Assembly (NCBI GenBank): GCA_937927625.1
Contig: CALBSD010000097.1
Coordinates: 1-64,000 of the forward strand
Reading direction: 5' to 3'
Origin: an uncultured Actinomycetes bacterium
GTDB taxonomy: Bacteria > Actinomycetota > Acidimicrobiia > Acidimicrobiales > Ilumatobacteraceae
DNA length: 64,000 nt
Below, piece by piece: positions 9,199-18,274 of the stretch. The position numbers and the translations under genes are program-made. Within the stretch, counting starts at the first letter, position 1, and each line of letters opens with the position of its first letter. The notes beneath the pieces are model-generated. The model did not search any database. It was not told the DNA's origin and saw nothing but the letters and a program-made list of their open reading frames with translations.

Positions 9199-10737
9199 AT
9201 GGCGAAAGAATCCTCAGTCCCCGGCTTTACAAAGACACGACTGGGACTAGTTCTCGGCGCTCTCGCGACGGCCACCATGCTGGCGAATCTTGAAACGTCC
9301 ATCATTGCCACGGCGCTTCCCAAAATTGTTGGTGACTTCAACTCTTTTGAAAGTTTTGCGTGGGTCGGCACCGCATACATCGTCACCTCCGCCATCTCTA
9401 CTCCGCTCTTAGGAAAGTTGTCGGACCTCTACGGTCGTCGCCGCATCTTTCAAATGACGATGTTCATCTTCCTCGTTGGATCATTCCTCTGTGGCGCCGC
9501 AGGTTCGATGGGGCAGCTCATTGCAGCACGAGCATTCCAGGGACTTGGAGGCGGAGGTATCCAAGCGCTCTCATTTGCTGTCATCGGCGACATCATCCCG
9601 CCACGTGATCGCGGTCGATACATCGGCTACTTCACACTTGCGTTTGTCGGCTCGGCACTTCTCGGACCACTTGTTGGTGGCTTCATCATTGACCACTACT
9701 CATGGAAGTGGATCTTCTGGATCAATGTTCCATTCATTCTCATCGTTGGCACGGTTACACATTTCGCTCTCAAGCTTCCGTTTAAGCGAAAAGAAGCAAA
9801 ACTCGATTTTGCAGGAGCAGGGCTTCTCTCATTCACCATCGCTTCATTGATGATTGGCTTGGAACAGGGACGCAACGGCTGGACAGAGACGAATGTTCTC
9901 GTTCTGTTTGGACTCGCAATCATTGGTCTTCTCGGCTTTATCTACGTTGAACAACGTGCAACTGAGCCAATGATTCCGTTGCGTTTGTTCTCCAACAAAG
10001 TGGTGTTCCGTAGCGCAATGTTGGGCATGTGTGCCGGAACAATCGTGTACGGATCAGGTTCTTTCTTGTCGTTGTATTTCCAGGATTCATTATTTGTGTC
10101 TCCCACAAACTCAGGACTTCGAAGCCTTCCGCAGATGATTGGCGTAACTGCTGCAACCTTTGGCGTGGGCCGTCTCATCGCGAAGACAGGTCGCTACAAA
10201 CCATTCCCCATTATCGGATCAGTACTTGCAACGCTTGCGTTACTTGCAATCGCGCAAATTAACGGCAATACGAATTACATGTTCCTTGTAGTCCCCATGA
10301 TCTTTATGGGATTCGGATCAGCATCAATTTTCACTTCGACTTCCATTGCAAGCCAGAACGGTGTGGAGTTTCATGACCTCGGCGTTGCGACAGCAACGGT
10401 GATGTTCTTTAGGTCTCTTGGCGGTTCTTTCGGTCTAGCCATCTTTGGCACCATTCTGAACTCCACCATTCGCCATGAAATTCCTGCACGCGTTGCGAAC
10501 ATTGCTGCAGCCGATGCATCCAAATTGATTCGTTCTCCACAGAAAATTCAGGAGTTGGCAGACATTCCTCGTCATGCCGTCGTCGACAGCATTGCATTGG
10601 GCGTGAGCCGTATCTATTGGTGCTGTGCGGCAATCATGGTGATTGGTTTCATCCTTGCCCTCTTGCTTCCAGAGATTCCGTTGAAGCAGCGCGCCGGACT
10701 TTCAGATGCTTTAGAGGACACCGCTCCCGCTCACTAA
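9199..10737 (+). CDS. MFS multidrug transporter, DHA2 (14-helix) type
   Basis: A 512-residue integral membrane protein with about 14 hydrophobic segments. Typical DHA2 marks include an N-terminal ANLETSIIATALPKI segment in TM1 (motif D region), GKLSDLYGRRR (MFS motif A, loop 2-3), and a motif-C-like LGPLVGGFIIDHYSWKWIFW in TM5. It probably exports hydrophobic compounds using the proton gradient. No regulator lies next to it, so its substrate range cannot be inferred. Confidence 0.92.
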   Translation: MAKESSVPGFTKTRLGLVLGALATATMLANLETSIIATALPKIVGDFNSFESFAWVGTAYIVTSAISTPLLGKLSDLYGRRRIFQMTMFIFLVGSFLCGAAGSMGQLIAARAFQGLGGGGIQALSFAVIGDIIPPRDRGRYIGYFTLAFVGSALLGPLVGGFIIDHYSWKWIFWINVPFILIVGTVTHFALKLPFKRKEAKLDFAGAGLLSFTIASLMIGLEQGRNGWTETNVLVLFGLAIIGLLGFIYVEQRATEPMIPLRLFSNKVVFRSAMLGMCAGTIVYGSGSFLSLYFQDSLFVSPTNSGLRSLPQMIGVTAATFGVGRLIAKTGRYKPFPIIGSVLATLALLAIAQINGNTNYMFLVVPMIFMGFGSASIFTSTSIASQNGVEFHDLGVATATVMFFRSLGGSFGLAIFGTILNSTIRHEIPARVANIAAADASKLIRSPQKIQELADIPRHAVVDSIALGVSRIYWCCAAIMVIGFILALLLPEIPLKQRAGLSDALEDTAPAH

Positions 10738-10746
10738 TTGATGTGC

Positions 10747-11241
10747 TTATTTCAGGGCACTCAGTGCGTGATTCACGCGATCCAACAATTCTTGAATCTC
10801 TTCGTTCGTCAATCTCTTCTCCAACATCGAGACATAGACCTCTGATTCCTTCGTCAGGTGAAGAGTTACGACGGCATGAAGTCCATATAAAGCGGCACGT
10901 AATCGATTCGCTTCAAACGTGTTGATTTCATCATTGCTATTCAGAATGTGATGAAGCTTCTCGAGCTCTGTTGTGAGGTGCCGTATTTCAACAATGTCGT
11001 GCGACATTGTGTTCGTTGCACTCAAAGATCCAAACATTTCCCCCACCACTGGATACAACACTGCGTGCGACACTTCGCAAAACGGAATGAGCTCATTCGC
11101 GAGGAATCGGATGCAATCGTCAACTCCGTCACGAATATCGCCGAGCGGTGAAATTCCAATTGAATCCGCTGTTGAAGAAAGTGAATTCACTTTCGATAGA
11201 AGCGTTTTATGCATCTCATCAATTTGTTCAAATTTCGACAT
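10747..11241 (-). CDS. Hemerythrin-like (HHE) domain protein
   Basis: About 164 residues from ATG 11241, which has GAGGG just upstream. The layout is a four-helix HHE bundle with LANELIPFCEVSHAVLYPVV in helix 2, an MSHDIVEIRHL segment in helix 3 and LHAVVTLHLTKESEVY in helix 4. The second and last His/Glu groups fit di-iron ligands. In the first group the usual PHxxxEE is PFCEVSH, so the metal site may be altered. A role in O2, NO or iron handling is possible for the family. The gene is convergent with the MFS gene. Confidence 0.68.
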   Translation of the reverse strand: MSKFEQIDEMHKTLLSKVNSLSSTADSIGISPLGDIRDGVDDCIRFLANELIPFCEVSHAVLYPVVGEMFGSLSATNTMSHDIVEIRHLTTELEKLHHILNSNDEINTFEANRLRAALYGLHAVVTLHLTKESEVYVSMLEKRLTNEEIQELLDRVNHALSALK

Positions 11242-11348
11242 GTGCCCTCGTTTCTTATGACGCATTGCAATGTATGAAGTCGGCCGTTGAAGTGCGAGAG
11301 GAATCAATACTGAATAGTTTCTGGCAAATTTTGAGTAGATTCATCATC

Positions 11349-11765
11349 ATGAGTCGTGTCAGCACCTACATCAACTGCCTCGGAAACACCGAGGAAGCGT
11401 TCAACTTCTATGCCAAGGCGTTTGGTAACCCAGTTATCAATCTCACCCGTTTCGCAGATGCAGGAATGCCACTTGCCGAAGACGATCTCCAGAAACTTCT
11501 CCATGTTGAATTGGAAATTCTTGGCGGCCATATGTTGATGGGCACCGACATGTTGGAATCAGCTGGCCATGTTCTCAATCTTGGCAACAACATCAGCATC
11601 AATCTTGAGCCAGACACCAAGGAAGAAGCAGACCGTATTCACGCTGCTCTCTCGCAAGGCGCACAAGAAGATTCAGGCCTCAGCGATATGCCTTGGGGTG
11701 CTTACTGGGGAAGCTGGCTCGACAAGTTCGGCATTCGTTGGATGATCAACGTCACGAACTCCTAA
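11349..11765 (+). CDS. PhnB-like VOC superfamily protein
   Basis: A 138-residue glyoxalase/VOC-fold protein of the PhnB type. It begins STYINCLGNTEEAFNFY, the usual first strand-helix, and contains HVELEILGGHMLMGTD and the C-terminal WGAYWGSWLDKFGIRWMIN segment. No complete metal-binding triad typical of glyoxalase I is evident, as in most PhnB-like proteins, and the substrate is unknown. The long open frame upstream to 11148 overlaps the divergent hemerythrin-like gene and lacks similarity, so ATG 11349 is chosen. Confidence 0.85.
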   Translation: MSRVSTYINCLGNTEEAFNFYAKAFGNPVINLTRFADAGMPLAEDDLQKLLHVELEILGGHMLMGTDMLESAGHVLNLGNNISINLEPDTKEEADRIHAALSQGAQEDSGLSDMPWGAYWGSWLDKFGIRWMINVTNS

Positions 11766-11772
11766 GAGTTCG

Positions 11773-12219
11773 TCAAGCTGGCGACGCAACCAATACTGGG
11801 ATAACGCGCGCGGTCTTGGCGCGATAGTCGTTGTACTGAGGGAACACTGCAGCAGATCGTTCCCACCATGCATCGCGCTCTTCGCCGGACACTTCGCGCA
11901 CGGTGTACGCAAGTGCCTCAGGACCATCTTGAACAAGAACTTCGTTAGGGTTCGCCAACAAGTTGGAATACCAATCGGGATTCTCGTCTGAACCACCACG
12001 TGATGCGACAAGTGCATATTCGCCGTTGTGTTCGACCCGCATCAATGCGATCTTGCGGACATTGCCAGACTTTGCACCGCGCATCGTCACGATGATGACG
12101 GGGATACCCGTATCCAGCAACGTATTGCCTTCCTTGCCACCTGACTTTTCGTACGTCTCAATCTGATTGCGCACCCATTCACTGGTGCTGGGTACGTATG
12201 TTCCTTCAAGATGAGCCAT
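11773..12219 (-). CDS. Deazaflavin (F420)-dependent nitroreductase, Ddn family
   Basis: A 148-residue protein with the split-barrel pattern of the Ddn family: TRGxKSGxxRxxxL-type strand (TMRGAKSGNVRKIALM), YALVASRGGSDENPDWYSNLLANP, then VQDGPEALAYTVREV and a closing DYRAKTARVIPVLV. Family members use reduced F420 to reduce quinones or nitro compounds. The nearby LLM-type oxidoreductase supports F420 use by this organism. It is convergent with the VOC gene seven bases away. Confidence 0.92.
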   Translation of the reverse strand: MAHLEGTYVPSTSEWVRNQIETYEKSGGKEGNTLLDTGIPVIIVTMRGAKSGNVRKIALMRVEHNGEYALVASRGGSDENPDWYSNLLANPNEVLVQDGPEALAYTVREVSGEERDAWWERSAAVFPQYNDYRAKTARVIPVLVASPA

Positions 12220-12290
12220 ATATGCAGTGTAGAGGCGCCATATTTACCAAGTGGCAACCCTTTAATCCCCCAACTGACTACCGTGACTAC

Positions 12291-13175
12291 GTGAGTTCTG
12301 CCCCATCACCTGCAACATTGATGCGTTGCCCCGTGAACACAACCGTGACCGAGTTGACGGAATATGTACGCCGCGATGGTGGTGTGGTGATTGAGGGCCT
12401 ATTGACGCCACATGAAACCAGCGTGCTTCATGATCAGTTGCAGGTGCATGTCGAGCGTCGCTCGCCCGGATTTCGTGAAGATGCGGGCGACGATGAGTTC
12501 TATGGTCGCAAGACAGTGCGCATCCAGGGCCTTGCAGCAAAAAGCCGACAGTTCGTTGATTCTGTTCTCCTCAACGAAATTCTGCTTGGCATTGCTGACA
12601 ACATCTTGTTGCCCAACTGCGGCAATTACTGGATGAGCCAATCCGAAACGATCTATATTGCGCCCGGCAACCCTGCACAGGCACTGCACCGCGATGACAT
12701 CAATTGGTCTTTCGCTGCTCGCCAGGGAATAGATCTTCAGATGTCTGCACTTATTGCATTGGGTGATTACGACGCAGAAGTGGGCGCAACGATGGTCGTG
12801 CCTAATAGCCATCTCGATGGATATGACGCACCAATTGATGTCTCACTCGCGCAACCCGTAGAAATGAATCCTGGCGATGCACTCATCTACCTCGGCAGCC
12901 TTGCCCATGGTGGCGGCGCGAACAACAGTGCCAACCGCATTCGTAAAGCTCTCTACATCGGGTTTCTACTGGGATGGCTCACCCCCGAAGAGGCAGTTCC
13001 CTTAGCGATCCCACTTGAAGTTGCACAGACTCTTCCGACTCGCGCACGTGCATTACTAGGACTGTCGAGTGTCCGTGGCAATACGGCGACTGAAGGCGTT
13101 GAATCATTCACTCAACTATGGCAATTAGATAAAGACCACCTTGATCAACTTGGTGGCACTTTTATTCAGGATTAG
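12291..13175 (+). CDS. PhyH-type Fe(II)/2-oxoglutarate dioxygenase
   Basis: About 294 residues from GTG 12291; ATG 12321 is also possible, and the frame stays open to 12198 over the divergent Ddn gene. The phytanoyl-CoA dioxygenase fold is shown by VVIEGLLTPHETSVLHDQL near the N-terminus, an HRDD motif (iron His and Asp) about halfway, GATMVVPNSHL, GDALIYLGSLAHGGGANNS (distal iron His) and a following Arg for 2-oxoglutarate. It hydroxylates an unknown lipid-like or secondary metabolite. Its stop shares TTAG with the convergent SRPBCC gene. Confidence 0.88.
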   Translation: MSSAPSPATLMRCPVNTTVTELTEYVRRDGGVVIEGLLTPHETSVLHDQLQVHVERRSPGFREDAGDDEFYGRKTVRIQGLAAKSRQFVDSVLLNEILLGIADNILLPNCGNYWMSQSETIYIAPGNPAQALHRDDINWSFAARQGIDLQMSALIALGDYDAEVGATMVVPNSHLDGYDAPIDVSLAQPVEMNPGDALIYLGSLAHGGGANNSANRIRKALYIGFLLGWLTPEEAVPLAIPLEVAQTLPTRARALLGLSSVRGNTATEGVESFTQLWQLDKDHLDQLGGTFIQD

Positions 13176-13618
13176 CGATTCTCCGTCGCGACATTGAGAA
13201 CGCGACCAAGTTTGCGATAACTCGAACGGAATGCCTCCAGAACGTCCGGGTTTCCAATGAACTCTTCAGGAAGACCCTCTTGAGTCACCGTGATGAGAGT
13301 TCCACCATTCTCTGGCGTGAACGTCTGCGTCGAAAGAAGTTCTGCTCCCATGAAGTCGGGTTCACCGAACACCCAGCGGTGTGGTGCTTCTAACTCTTTA
13401 ATGATTCCTTTGTTGGGGTTCACATCACCTGATTCATCAAAGACCATGTTGAACTCAAAGCGTCCACCTACTTCTAACTCCATCACGATGGAATCCAGTG
13501 GAATGCTCAGGCCTTCCGGTGCGAAGAACTGATGAAAGAGCTCCGGAGTTGTAAAGGCATTCCACACCACTTCAGGAGTTGCTGCGACCCAATGGGAAAT
13601 TTTCAGAACAGCAGACAC
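13172..13618 (-). CDS. SRPBCC (AHSA1/START-like) domain protein
   Basis: A 148-residue Bet v1-like protein of the AHSA1 branch. It has the N-terminal WVAATPEVVWNAFTTPELF pattern, VGGRFEFNM, an HRWVFGEPDF strand and TLITVTQEGLPEEF. These proteins bind small hydrophobic ligands or act as co-chaperone-like domains; no specific role can be assigned. It sits four bases downstream of the LLM oxidoreductase on the same strand, probably as the last gene of a GNAT-LLM-SRPBCC operon. Confidence 0.88.
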   Translation of the reverse strand: MSAVLKISHWVAATPEVVWNAFTTPELFHQFFAPEGLSIPLDSIVMELEVGGRFEFNMVFDESGDVNPNKGIIKELEAPHRWVFGEPDFMGAELLSTQTFTPENGGTLITVTQEGLPEEFIGNPDVLEAFRSSYRKLGRVLNVATENR

Positions 13619-13622
13619 CGGA

Positions 13623-14600
13623 TTACTTTCCAGCCGACTTCAACGCTGCGTTTGCCGCTTCCGCAAGCAGACCAATGCGATCGGTCTTGTGTCCATTGGC
13701 AGGAAGACTCAAAGTGAATCCATCAATCCCAAGTTCTAAGAACTCAGACAATTTCTCTCCGACGGTGTCGGAATCGCCACACAAGATGAATGCTTTCATC
13801 ATCTCGAGGACATCACTATTCCAGCCCTTTGCAACAGCAATTTCTTCAAGGTCTTTGTGTGCCTCTTCCATCGTGGGAGCTACACACACCATCATCTGCT
13901 TCGTCACTTTGATTTCCGAACGATTGCGGCCGAGACGTTCACAATGCGCATCGAGTGCAGCCAACCGCTCCGTGACTTCTTCGATAGTGCGTGACGTGAG
14001 ATTGGACTCATCGGCGTACTGCGCGACCATGCGAAGTGTCTTCTTCAAACCACCACCACCAATCATGATGGGGATTCGGGATACAGGTGCTGGGAAGTTC
14101 ACCGCATCTGTTGCTTGATAATGCTTGCCCTGAAGTGTGGCTTTCTCGCCGCGCAACATTGGGATGATGATCTGCAACGCCTCTTCGAGTTTTTCAAAAC
14201 GATCTGTAAAGGTTCCAAATTCAAATCCAAGTTGCTTGTGTTCCAATTCGAACCAGCCGGCACCGATACCCAATGTCGCTCGGCCATTTGAAACAACGTC
14301 AAGCGCAGTCACTGTCTTCGCCAACAATGTTGGATTGCGATAGGTATTGCCAGTCACCAATGCGGACAAGCGCACCTTGCTGGTGTGCTGGGCAATAGCT
14401 GACAGCAACGTGTAGCACTCAAACATAGCTTCGTCGGGCGTTCCGAGTCCGGGCAATTGGTAAAAGTGATCCATCACGAACACTCGGTCGAATCCGGCAT
14501 CTTCAGCTGCTTTTGACTGAGCAATCACGCTTTGAAAAATTTGATTGCCCGTTGTGTTGGGGTAGGTGAAGTTGGGGATTTGGTAACCGAGGCGAGTCAT
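13623..14600 (-). CDS. LLM-class F420-dependent oxidoreductase
   Basis: A 325-residue luciferase-like TIM-barrel protein. It opens with GYQIPNFTYP and has AAEDAGFDRVFVMDHF, TLLSAIAQHTSKVRLSALVTG, NGRATLGIGAGWFELEHKQLGF and PIMIGGGG, all standard for F420-dependent LLM enzymes. It transfers hydride between F420 and an unknown substrate. Its start overlaps the stop of the upstream GNAT gene (ATGA at 14597-14600), indicating coupling. Confidence 0.93.
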   Translation of the reverse strand: MTRLGYQIPNFTYPNTTGNQIFQSVIAQSKAAEDAGFDRVFVMDHFYQLPGLGTPDEAMFECYTLLSAIAQHTSKVRLSALVTGNTYRNPTLLAKTVTALDVVSNGRATLGIGAGWFELEHKQLGFEFGTFTDRFEKLEEALQIIIPMLRGEKATLQGKHYQATDAVNFPAPVSRIPIMIGGGGLKKTLRMVAQYADESNLTSRTIEEVTERLAALDAHCERLGRNRSEIKVTKQMMVCVAPTMEEAHKDLEEIAVAKGWNSDVLEMMKAFILCGDSDTVGEKLSEFLELGIDGFTLSLPANGHKTDRIGLLAEAANAALKSAGK

Positions 14601-15085
14601 GATGCTTCCTTAAAGTTGAGATTCTTTTCTACCCACATATTTGGGTATTCAATGCCGTTGTGAGTCTTTATGTATGACTCGCGGATGGAATAACCCATCT
14701 GAAGAAAAAGTCCTCGAGCCGAAAATGAGACATCTGCAGTGATTTGCGAATAATGACGTCGAACGGCCTCTTGTTCCAGTGCATCAACCAACAAGCGTCC
14801 AACACCCATTCGTTGTTGACGCGGCGAGACATAAAGGAGATCAATCTCTCCCTCGCCAGATTCTCGTACTGCAAGATTTCCGAATCCAACAATCGCGTCT
14901 TCACGGTGTGCGACCAATGAATAGGTATCGGCGATTACCTCTTGGATTCGCGCGATGGAGAATCCACTCGCCCATCCATTGATTTGTTCAGATGAGTAAT
15001 GCCCGCCGACATTTTCTGAGATTCCTGTCCGAATCACTTCAAGAACTCGTGAAGCATCAGCCTCAGTAGCCGGTCGGAGATTCAT
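14597..15085 (-). CDS. GNAT family acetyltransferase
   Basis: A 162-residue N-acetyltransferase. The conserved core is the LRPATEADASRV start, the IVGFGNLAV strand, IDLLYVSPRQQRMGVGRLLVDALE (motif A with the R/Q-xx-G-x-G/A acetyl-CoA loop) and the FLQMGYSIRESYIKTHNGIEYPN tail, a pattern shared with several bacterial small-molecule GNATs. The substrate is unknown. It is cotranscribed with the downstream LLM oxidoreductase through a four-base start-stop overlap. Confidence 0.9.
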   Translation of the reverse strand: MNLRPATEADASRVLEVIRTGISENVGGHYSSEQINGWASGFSIARIQEVIADTYSLVAHREDAIVGFGNLAVRESGEGEIDLLYVSPRQQRMGVGRLLVDALEQEAVRRHYSQITADVSFSARGLFLQMGYSIRESYIKTHNGIEYPNMWVEKNLNFKEAS

Positions 15086-15097
15086 ACAGCGGTGGGC

Positions 15098-15610
15098 TTA
15101 GTAGGGCTCAACCGCAGGTGCGATAGAGGCATCACCCGTAATACGCGTGCGTGCGGTTTGACCGCGCTTTCCTGCGGCGACTAGCCCGGTAACACCAGCT
15201 AATCCCATTGTCGGCATATTGCCGTACACCGTTTCAACGGTCGCATCGGATAACAGAATTGTCTCGTGATAAATACCAACAGAGCCGTTATCGCGAACAT
15301 GCTTATTGAAAGAGCGCCAAGCAGGAAGGTGGGCTGCATCTTTCATCTTCGAATACGCATCTAATTTTTCAAAAGATTCCCAGTACTGCCATACGAGGAT
15401 GGTCTTGCCAGAGAGAAATGTTGATGGCTTCCCGACAAGACCTAAATCACGATTCTTCTGAAGTTCAATCAACATTCGTGGCATTGCCACGAAGACAGGC
15501 ATCCATTTCCAGAACTGCCACAAACGATTAAATCTCATTCCAATTAGGAAGAGAACCTTCCCGTCCGCACCGACATCCGCAGTGAATCTTCCAGGATTGA
15601 TTTTTGCCAT
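15098..15610 (-). CDS. DUF4188 domain protein
   Basis: About 170 residues from ATG 15610; a longer frame to 15685 would overlap the divergent gene. It carries the DUF4188 pattern: FLIGMRFNRLWQFWKWMPVF, MPRMLIELQKNRDLGLVG, TILVWQYWESFEKLDAYSK and an AHLPAWRSFNKHVRDNGSVG motif ending in the GIYHET segment. The predicted fold is a dimeric alpha-beta barrel related to ABM and heme-degrading proteins; the function is not established. It is the first gene before the GNAT-LLM-SRPBCC run and 12 bases from GNAT, so probably part of it. Confidence 0.83.
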   Translation of the reverse strand: MAKINPGRFTADVGADGKVLFLIGMRFNRLWQFWKWMPVFVAMPRMLIELQKNRDLGLVGKPSTFLSGKTILVWQYWESFEKLDAYSKMKDAAHLPAWRSFNKHVRDNGSVGIYHETILLSDATVETVYGNMPTMGLAGVTGLVAAGKRGQTARTRITGDASIAPAVEPY

Positions 15611-15678
15611 GTACGGACAGTAACGGCTACCGAGAATTGAAACAGGAACTTCGATGACGAACTTTCTACGATGGAGAG

Positions 15679-16098
15679 ATGTCAATCAAGGAATTCACCA
15701 CTTCACACTCAAGCGATCTATCTCTTGAAGCCCTGTGGAAGCGAGTGATCCAGATTGAGGAATGGCCCGCATTCACTCCATCCATCACTTCGGCACATGT
15801 CGCTGGAAATGGTCAACTCGATATTGGTGCTCACGTTGTCATCAACCAACCTGGTGCCCCCGAGGCAACGTGGACCGTTACGGAATTCAACGAACAGAAA
15901 TCGTTTACGTACGAAATGCGCCGGGCAGGTCTCGTCAGTGTTGCCCACCATGCAGTGGAGCCAACCGACACAGGCGGATCAGTTCTTCACGTGTCGTTTT
16001 CCATGCAGGGCCGACTTGCAAAAGTGTGGGGCGCACTGATGGGAAAGAAAATTAAAGAATTCCTTCAACTTGAAGTTGAAGGATTAACAAAGTCCTGA
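15679..16098 (+). CDS. SRPBCC family protein
   Basis: A 139-residue polyketide-cyclase/dehydrase-like START protein. Residues ~12-35 hold SLEALWKRVIQIEEWPAFTP; then VTEFNEQKSFTYEMR and a GSVLHVSFSMQGRLAKVWG segment before the last amphipathic helix. It binds a hydrophobic ligand by family analogy; no catalytic residues can be named. It is divergent from the DUF4188 gene and convergent with the GNAT gene one base away. Confidence 0.82.
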   Translation: MSIKEFTTSHSSDLSLEALWKRVIQIEEWPAFTPSITSAHVAGNGQLDIGAHVVINQPGAPEATWTVTEFNEQKSFTYEMRRAGLVSVAHHAVEPTDTGGSVLHVSFSMQGRLAKVWGALMGKKIKEFLQLEVEGLTKS

Positions 16099-16099
16099 A

Positions 16100-16531
16100 T
16101 TACAAGCTGTAGCGATACACATTTGTTTCGCGCTGCACAAAGCCAAGACGTTGATACAAACGATTGGCTGCTTCTCGTGATGGACGAGACGTGAGATCAA
16201 CGGTGACTGCGCCGCGTGTACGTGCTTCATCTAGAGCCGCCTTATTGAGCGCTTCACCGACGCCATGACCACGAGCCGAACCGTCCACCACAACATCTTC
16301 GATCCATGCACGCAATCCGGTGGGTATGCGGAATGTCGCAAGCGTGAGCGAGCCAACAATCTTTCCTTCAACGCGGGCAATGAAAAGTACCGATGCCTCT
16401 GAAGAGACAATTTCCTGCAATTCATTCACGCTCGGAGGTGGGTTTGAAGAAGAAAGTTGAGGAATCAGCATTTCGAATGCAGAAACAAGTTCTGGAGTGA
16501 CTTCGGTGGCCCGTTCAACGACAACTGACAT
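16100..16531 (-). CDS. GNAT family acetyltransferase
   Basis: About 143 residues from ATG 16531; the open frame to 16597 is probably untranslated. It shows VLFIARVEGKIVGSLTLATF, the acetyl-CoA loop in DVVVDGSARGHGVGEALNKAAL and a terminal RLGFVQRETNVYRYSL, typical of GNATs acting on small amines or peptides. The substrate is unknown. It is divergent from the PAC2 gene with about 100 bases between the starts, where any shared promoter must lie. Confidence 0.9.
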   Translation of the reverse strand: MSVVVERATEVTPELVSAFEMLIPQLSSSNPPPSVNELQEIVSSEASVLFIARVEGKIVGSLTLATFRIPTGLRAWIEDVVVDGSARGHGVGEALNKAALDEARTRGAVTVDLTSRPSREAANRLYQRLGFVQRETNVYRYSL

Positions 16532-16628
16532 GCCCTCCACCCTGCCACAACATGAACAAATTCCACCGTTATCAACAGGGAAATTTGGGAATTTCATGCG
16601 CCAAAAAGGGCGGTAGATTTTGACCTTA

Positions 16629-17540
16629 ATGACGGCATCAGATCACGTCCGCTGGTTATCGAGCCCAAAGCTCCACAACCCCACGGTCATCGCTGCATTC
16701 AGCGGTTGGAACGACGCAGCAGACGCAGCAAGCACCGCAGTGCGCACACTCGTTGATGCATGGCACGCAGAACCTCTTGCCGAAATCGACCCTGAAGAGT
16801 TCACGGACTTTGCAACCATTCGCCCTTCTGTGCGACTTGAAGATGGCATCACGCGCTCCATTGTGTGGCCGAAGGTGAACCTCTGGCACGCCAGCACTCC
16901 CGGTGCCGATGTCATCCTCGTTCTCGGACCCGAACCAAGCTTGAAGTGGCGACTTTTCTCCGAGCAAATCATCGGAGTCGCTACGCGTTACGACGCAGCA
17001 ATGATTCTTTCGCTCGGAGCACTTATCGCAGAGGTTTCACACCGCGGCGAAGTGCAGGTTATGGGCACAGCAAACGACGATGCCACTATCGAGCGTTTTG
17101 ACCTGCGTCGCTCCCGCTACGAAGGCCCCACAGGCATCATCAGCGTTCTGCACGATGGATGCTCACAATCCTCCATCCCATCAGCTTCGTTGTGGGCTGC
17201 AGTTCCTGCCATCGCATCGCAGATTCCTTCACCGAAAGCCGCTAACGCGTTGATTGCACGTGCAGGTGAAATCATCGGAACACCTTCTCCGCTCGGCGCG
17301 CTTCACAACAAGATTGTTGATTACGACAATCGCGTCGAAGCGATGATTGAGGACGACGAAGATCTTCGTGAATATGTGGAGCGCATCGAAACGCTCGGCG
17401 AAGATGCTTTTGGACTCGATAATCCAAATCAACTTGAGTTTGACTTCAGTGACTCTGATGAAGACGACGATGCTGAAGAGAACATCGACACCTTGGTTGA
17501 TGAAGTTGAGCAGTTCTTACGCGACCAAGACGGTCAGTAA
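16629..17540 (+). CDS. PAC2 family protein (proteasome assembly chaperone-like)
   Basis: About 303 residues from ATG 16629; an in-frame TTG lies at 16620. The PAC2 domain spans most of the protein: VIAAFSGWNDAADAASTAV, VILVLGPEPSLKWRLFSEQI, ILSLGALIAEVSHRGEVQV, GPTGIISVLHDGC and SLWAAVPAIASQIPSPKAAN. The C-terminus is very acidic (DFSDSDEDDDAEEN). PAC2 proteins occur across proteasome-bearing Actinobacteria, but their role there is not settled. No proteasome gene is in view. Confidence 0.9.
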   Translation: MTASDHVRWLSSPKLHNPTVIAAFSGWNDAADAASTAVRTLVDAWHAEPLAEIDPEEFTDFATIRPSVRLEDGITRSIVWPKVNLWHASTPGADVILVLGPEPSLKWRLFSEQIIGVATRYDAAMILSLGALIAEVSHRGEVQVMGTANDDATIERFDLRRSRYEGPTGIISVLHDGCSQSSIPSASLWAAVPAIASQIPSPKAANALIARAGEIIGTPSPLGALHNKIVDYDNRVEAMIEDDEDLREYVERIETLGEDAFGLDNPNQLEFDFSDSDEDDDAEENIDTLVDEVEQFLRDQDGQ

Positions 17541-17543
17541 GCG

Positions 17544-18248
17544 CTACATCCCTTCTTCGCCGCGCCACATCTGTTCGCGTGGCGCATCAAATGTTGCTGG
17601 CTTGACAGTTCCGTTAATCGCAGCGAAGGCCATATCGCCCCACCATTGAGCTCCGGCTGTTGGCGTAGGAAGTTCATCGGGGCCAAACCAACCAACGTCA
17701 GCTGTCTCAAGTGGATGACCATTTAGTTCTCCACCCGTTGCCTTCAAATGGAAGAGCAACATGTACATACCGAAGCGTGAGAAACCCATACGCATGCCGT
17801 CGACGACGCCCAGCAATTGCAAAGGCTCTGCGTGGATACCCGTCTCTTCTTCCACTTCTTTCATCGCAACTTCCGCTGGCGAATATCCAACATCAGCCCA
17901 ACCAGTGGGATACAGCCACACGCCACTGTCTTTTCTTTTGACAAGAAGAATCTTTCCTTCGTCGTTTCCAACGATGGCACCAATCGCAACTTTGGGAGTG
18001 ACGTAACCAGGGACGCCCTCACCAATCGATTCCATCCACTCTTGAACAAAGTGATCTTGTTCGCGACGAACTTCTAGCGCCTCATCTGCGGATGATTTGA
18101 TATCGCCTGCAACCTTCAGGACTTCTTCATAGCGCTCACGCTCATACAAGCTCTGTGTGAATCCCATGCCTGTCCGCGCAATTGCAGAAAGTGTCTCACT
18201 CCACCGAATGAGATGGCGGGTGAAGTCTTGAGGTGTTGCGTCGCTCAC
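17544..18248 (-). CDS. Nudix hydrolase with N-terminal helical domain
   Basis: A 234-residue protein with a helical N-terminal domain (~1-65, LIRWSETLSAIARTGMGFT and RYEEVLKVAGDI) of the type found in the Nudix_N_2 group, followed by the Nudix domain. The Nudix box is GWADVGYSPAEVAMKEVEEE plus TGI. It retains the core EExxEE metal ligands but has Tyr where the first consensus Glu lies, which is usual in this subgroup. The likely reaction is hydrolysis of a nucleoside-diphosphate-linked compound such as ADP-ribose. Start is GTG 18248, 26 bases after glnD on the same strand? No: it lies downstream of glnD, whose stop is at 18275. Confidence 0.9.
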   Translation of the reverse strand: MSDATPQDFTRHLIRWSETLSAIARTGMGFTQSLYERERYEEVLKVAGDIKSSADEALEVRREQDHFVQEWMESIGEGVPGYVTPKVAIGAIVGNDEGKILLVKRKDSGVWLYPTGWADVGYSPAEVAMKEVEEETGIHAEPLQLLGVVDGMRMGFSRFGMYMLLFHLKATGGELNGHPLETADVGWFGPDELPTPTAGAQWWGDMAFAAINGTVKPATFDAPREQMWRGEEGM

Positions 18249-18274
18249 GAGAAGAACCCTAGCCCTATGAGGAA

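Noticed and set aside
12198..12290. N-terminal extension of the PhyH-type gene
   Set aside because: It overlaps the divergent Ddn gene and begins with a poor context; a GTG or ATG downstream fits the fold.
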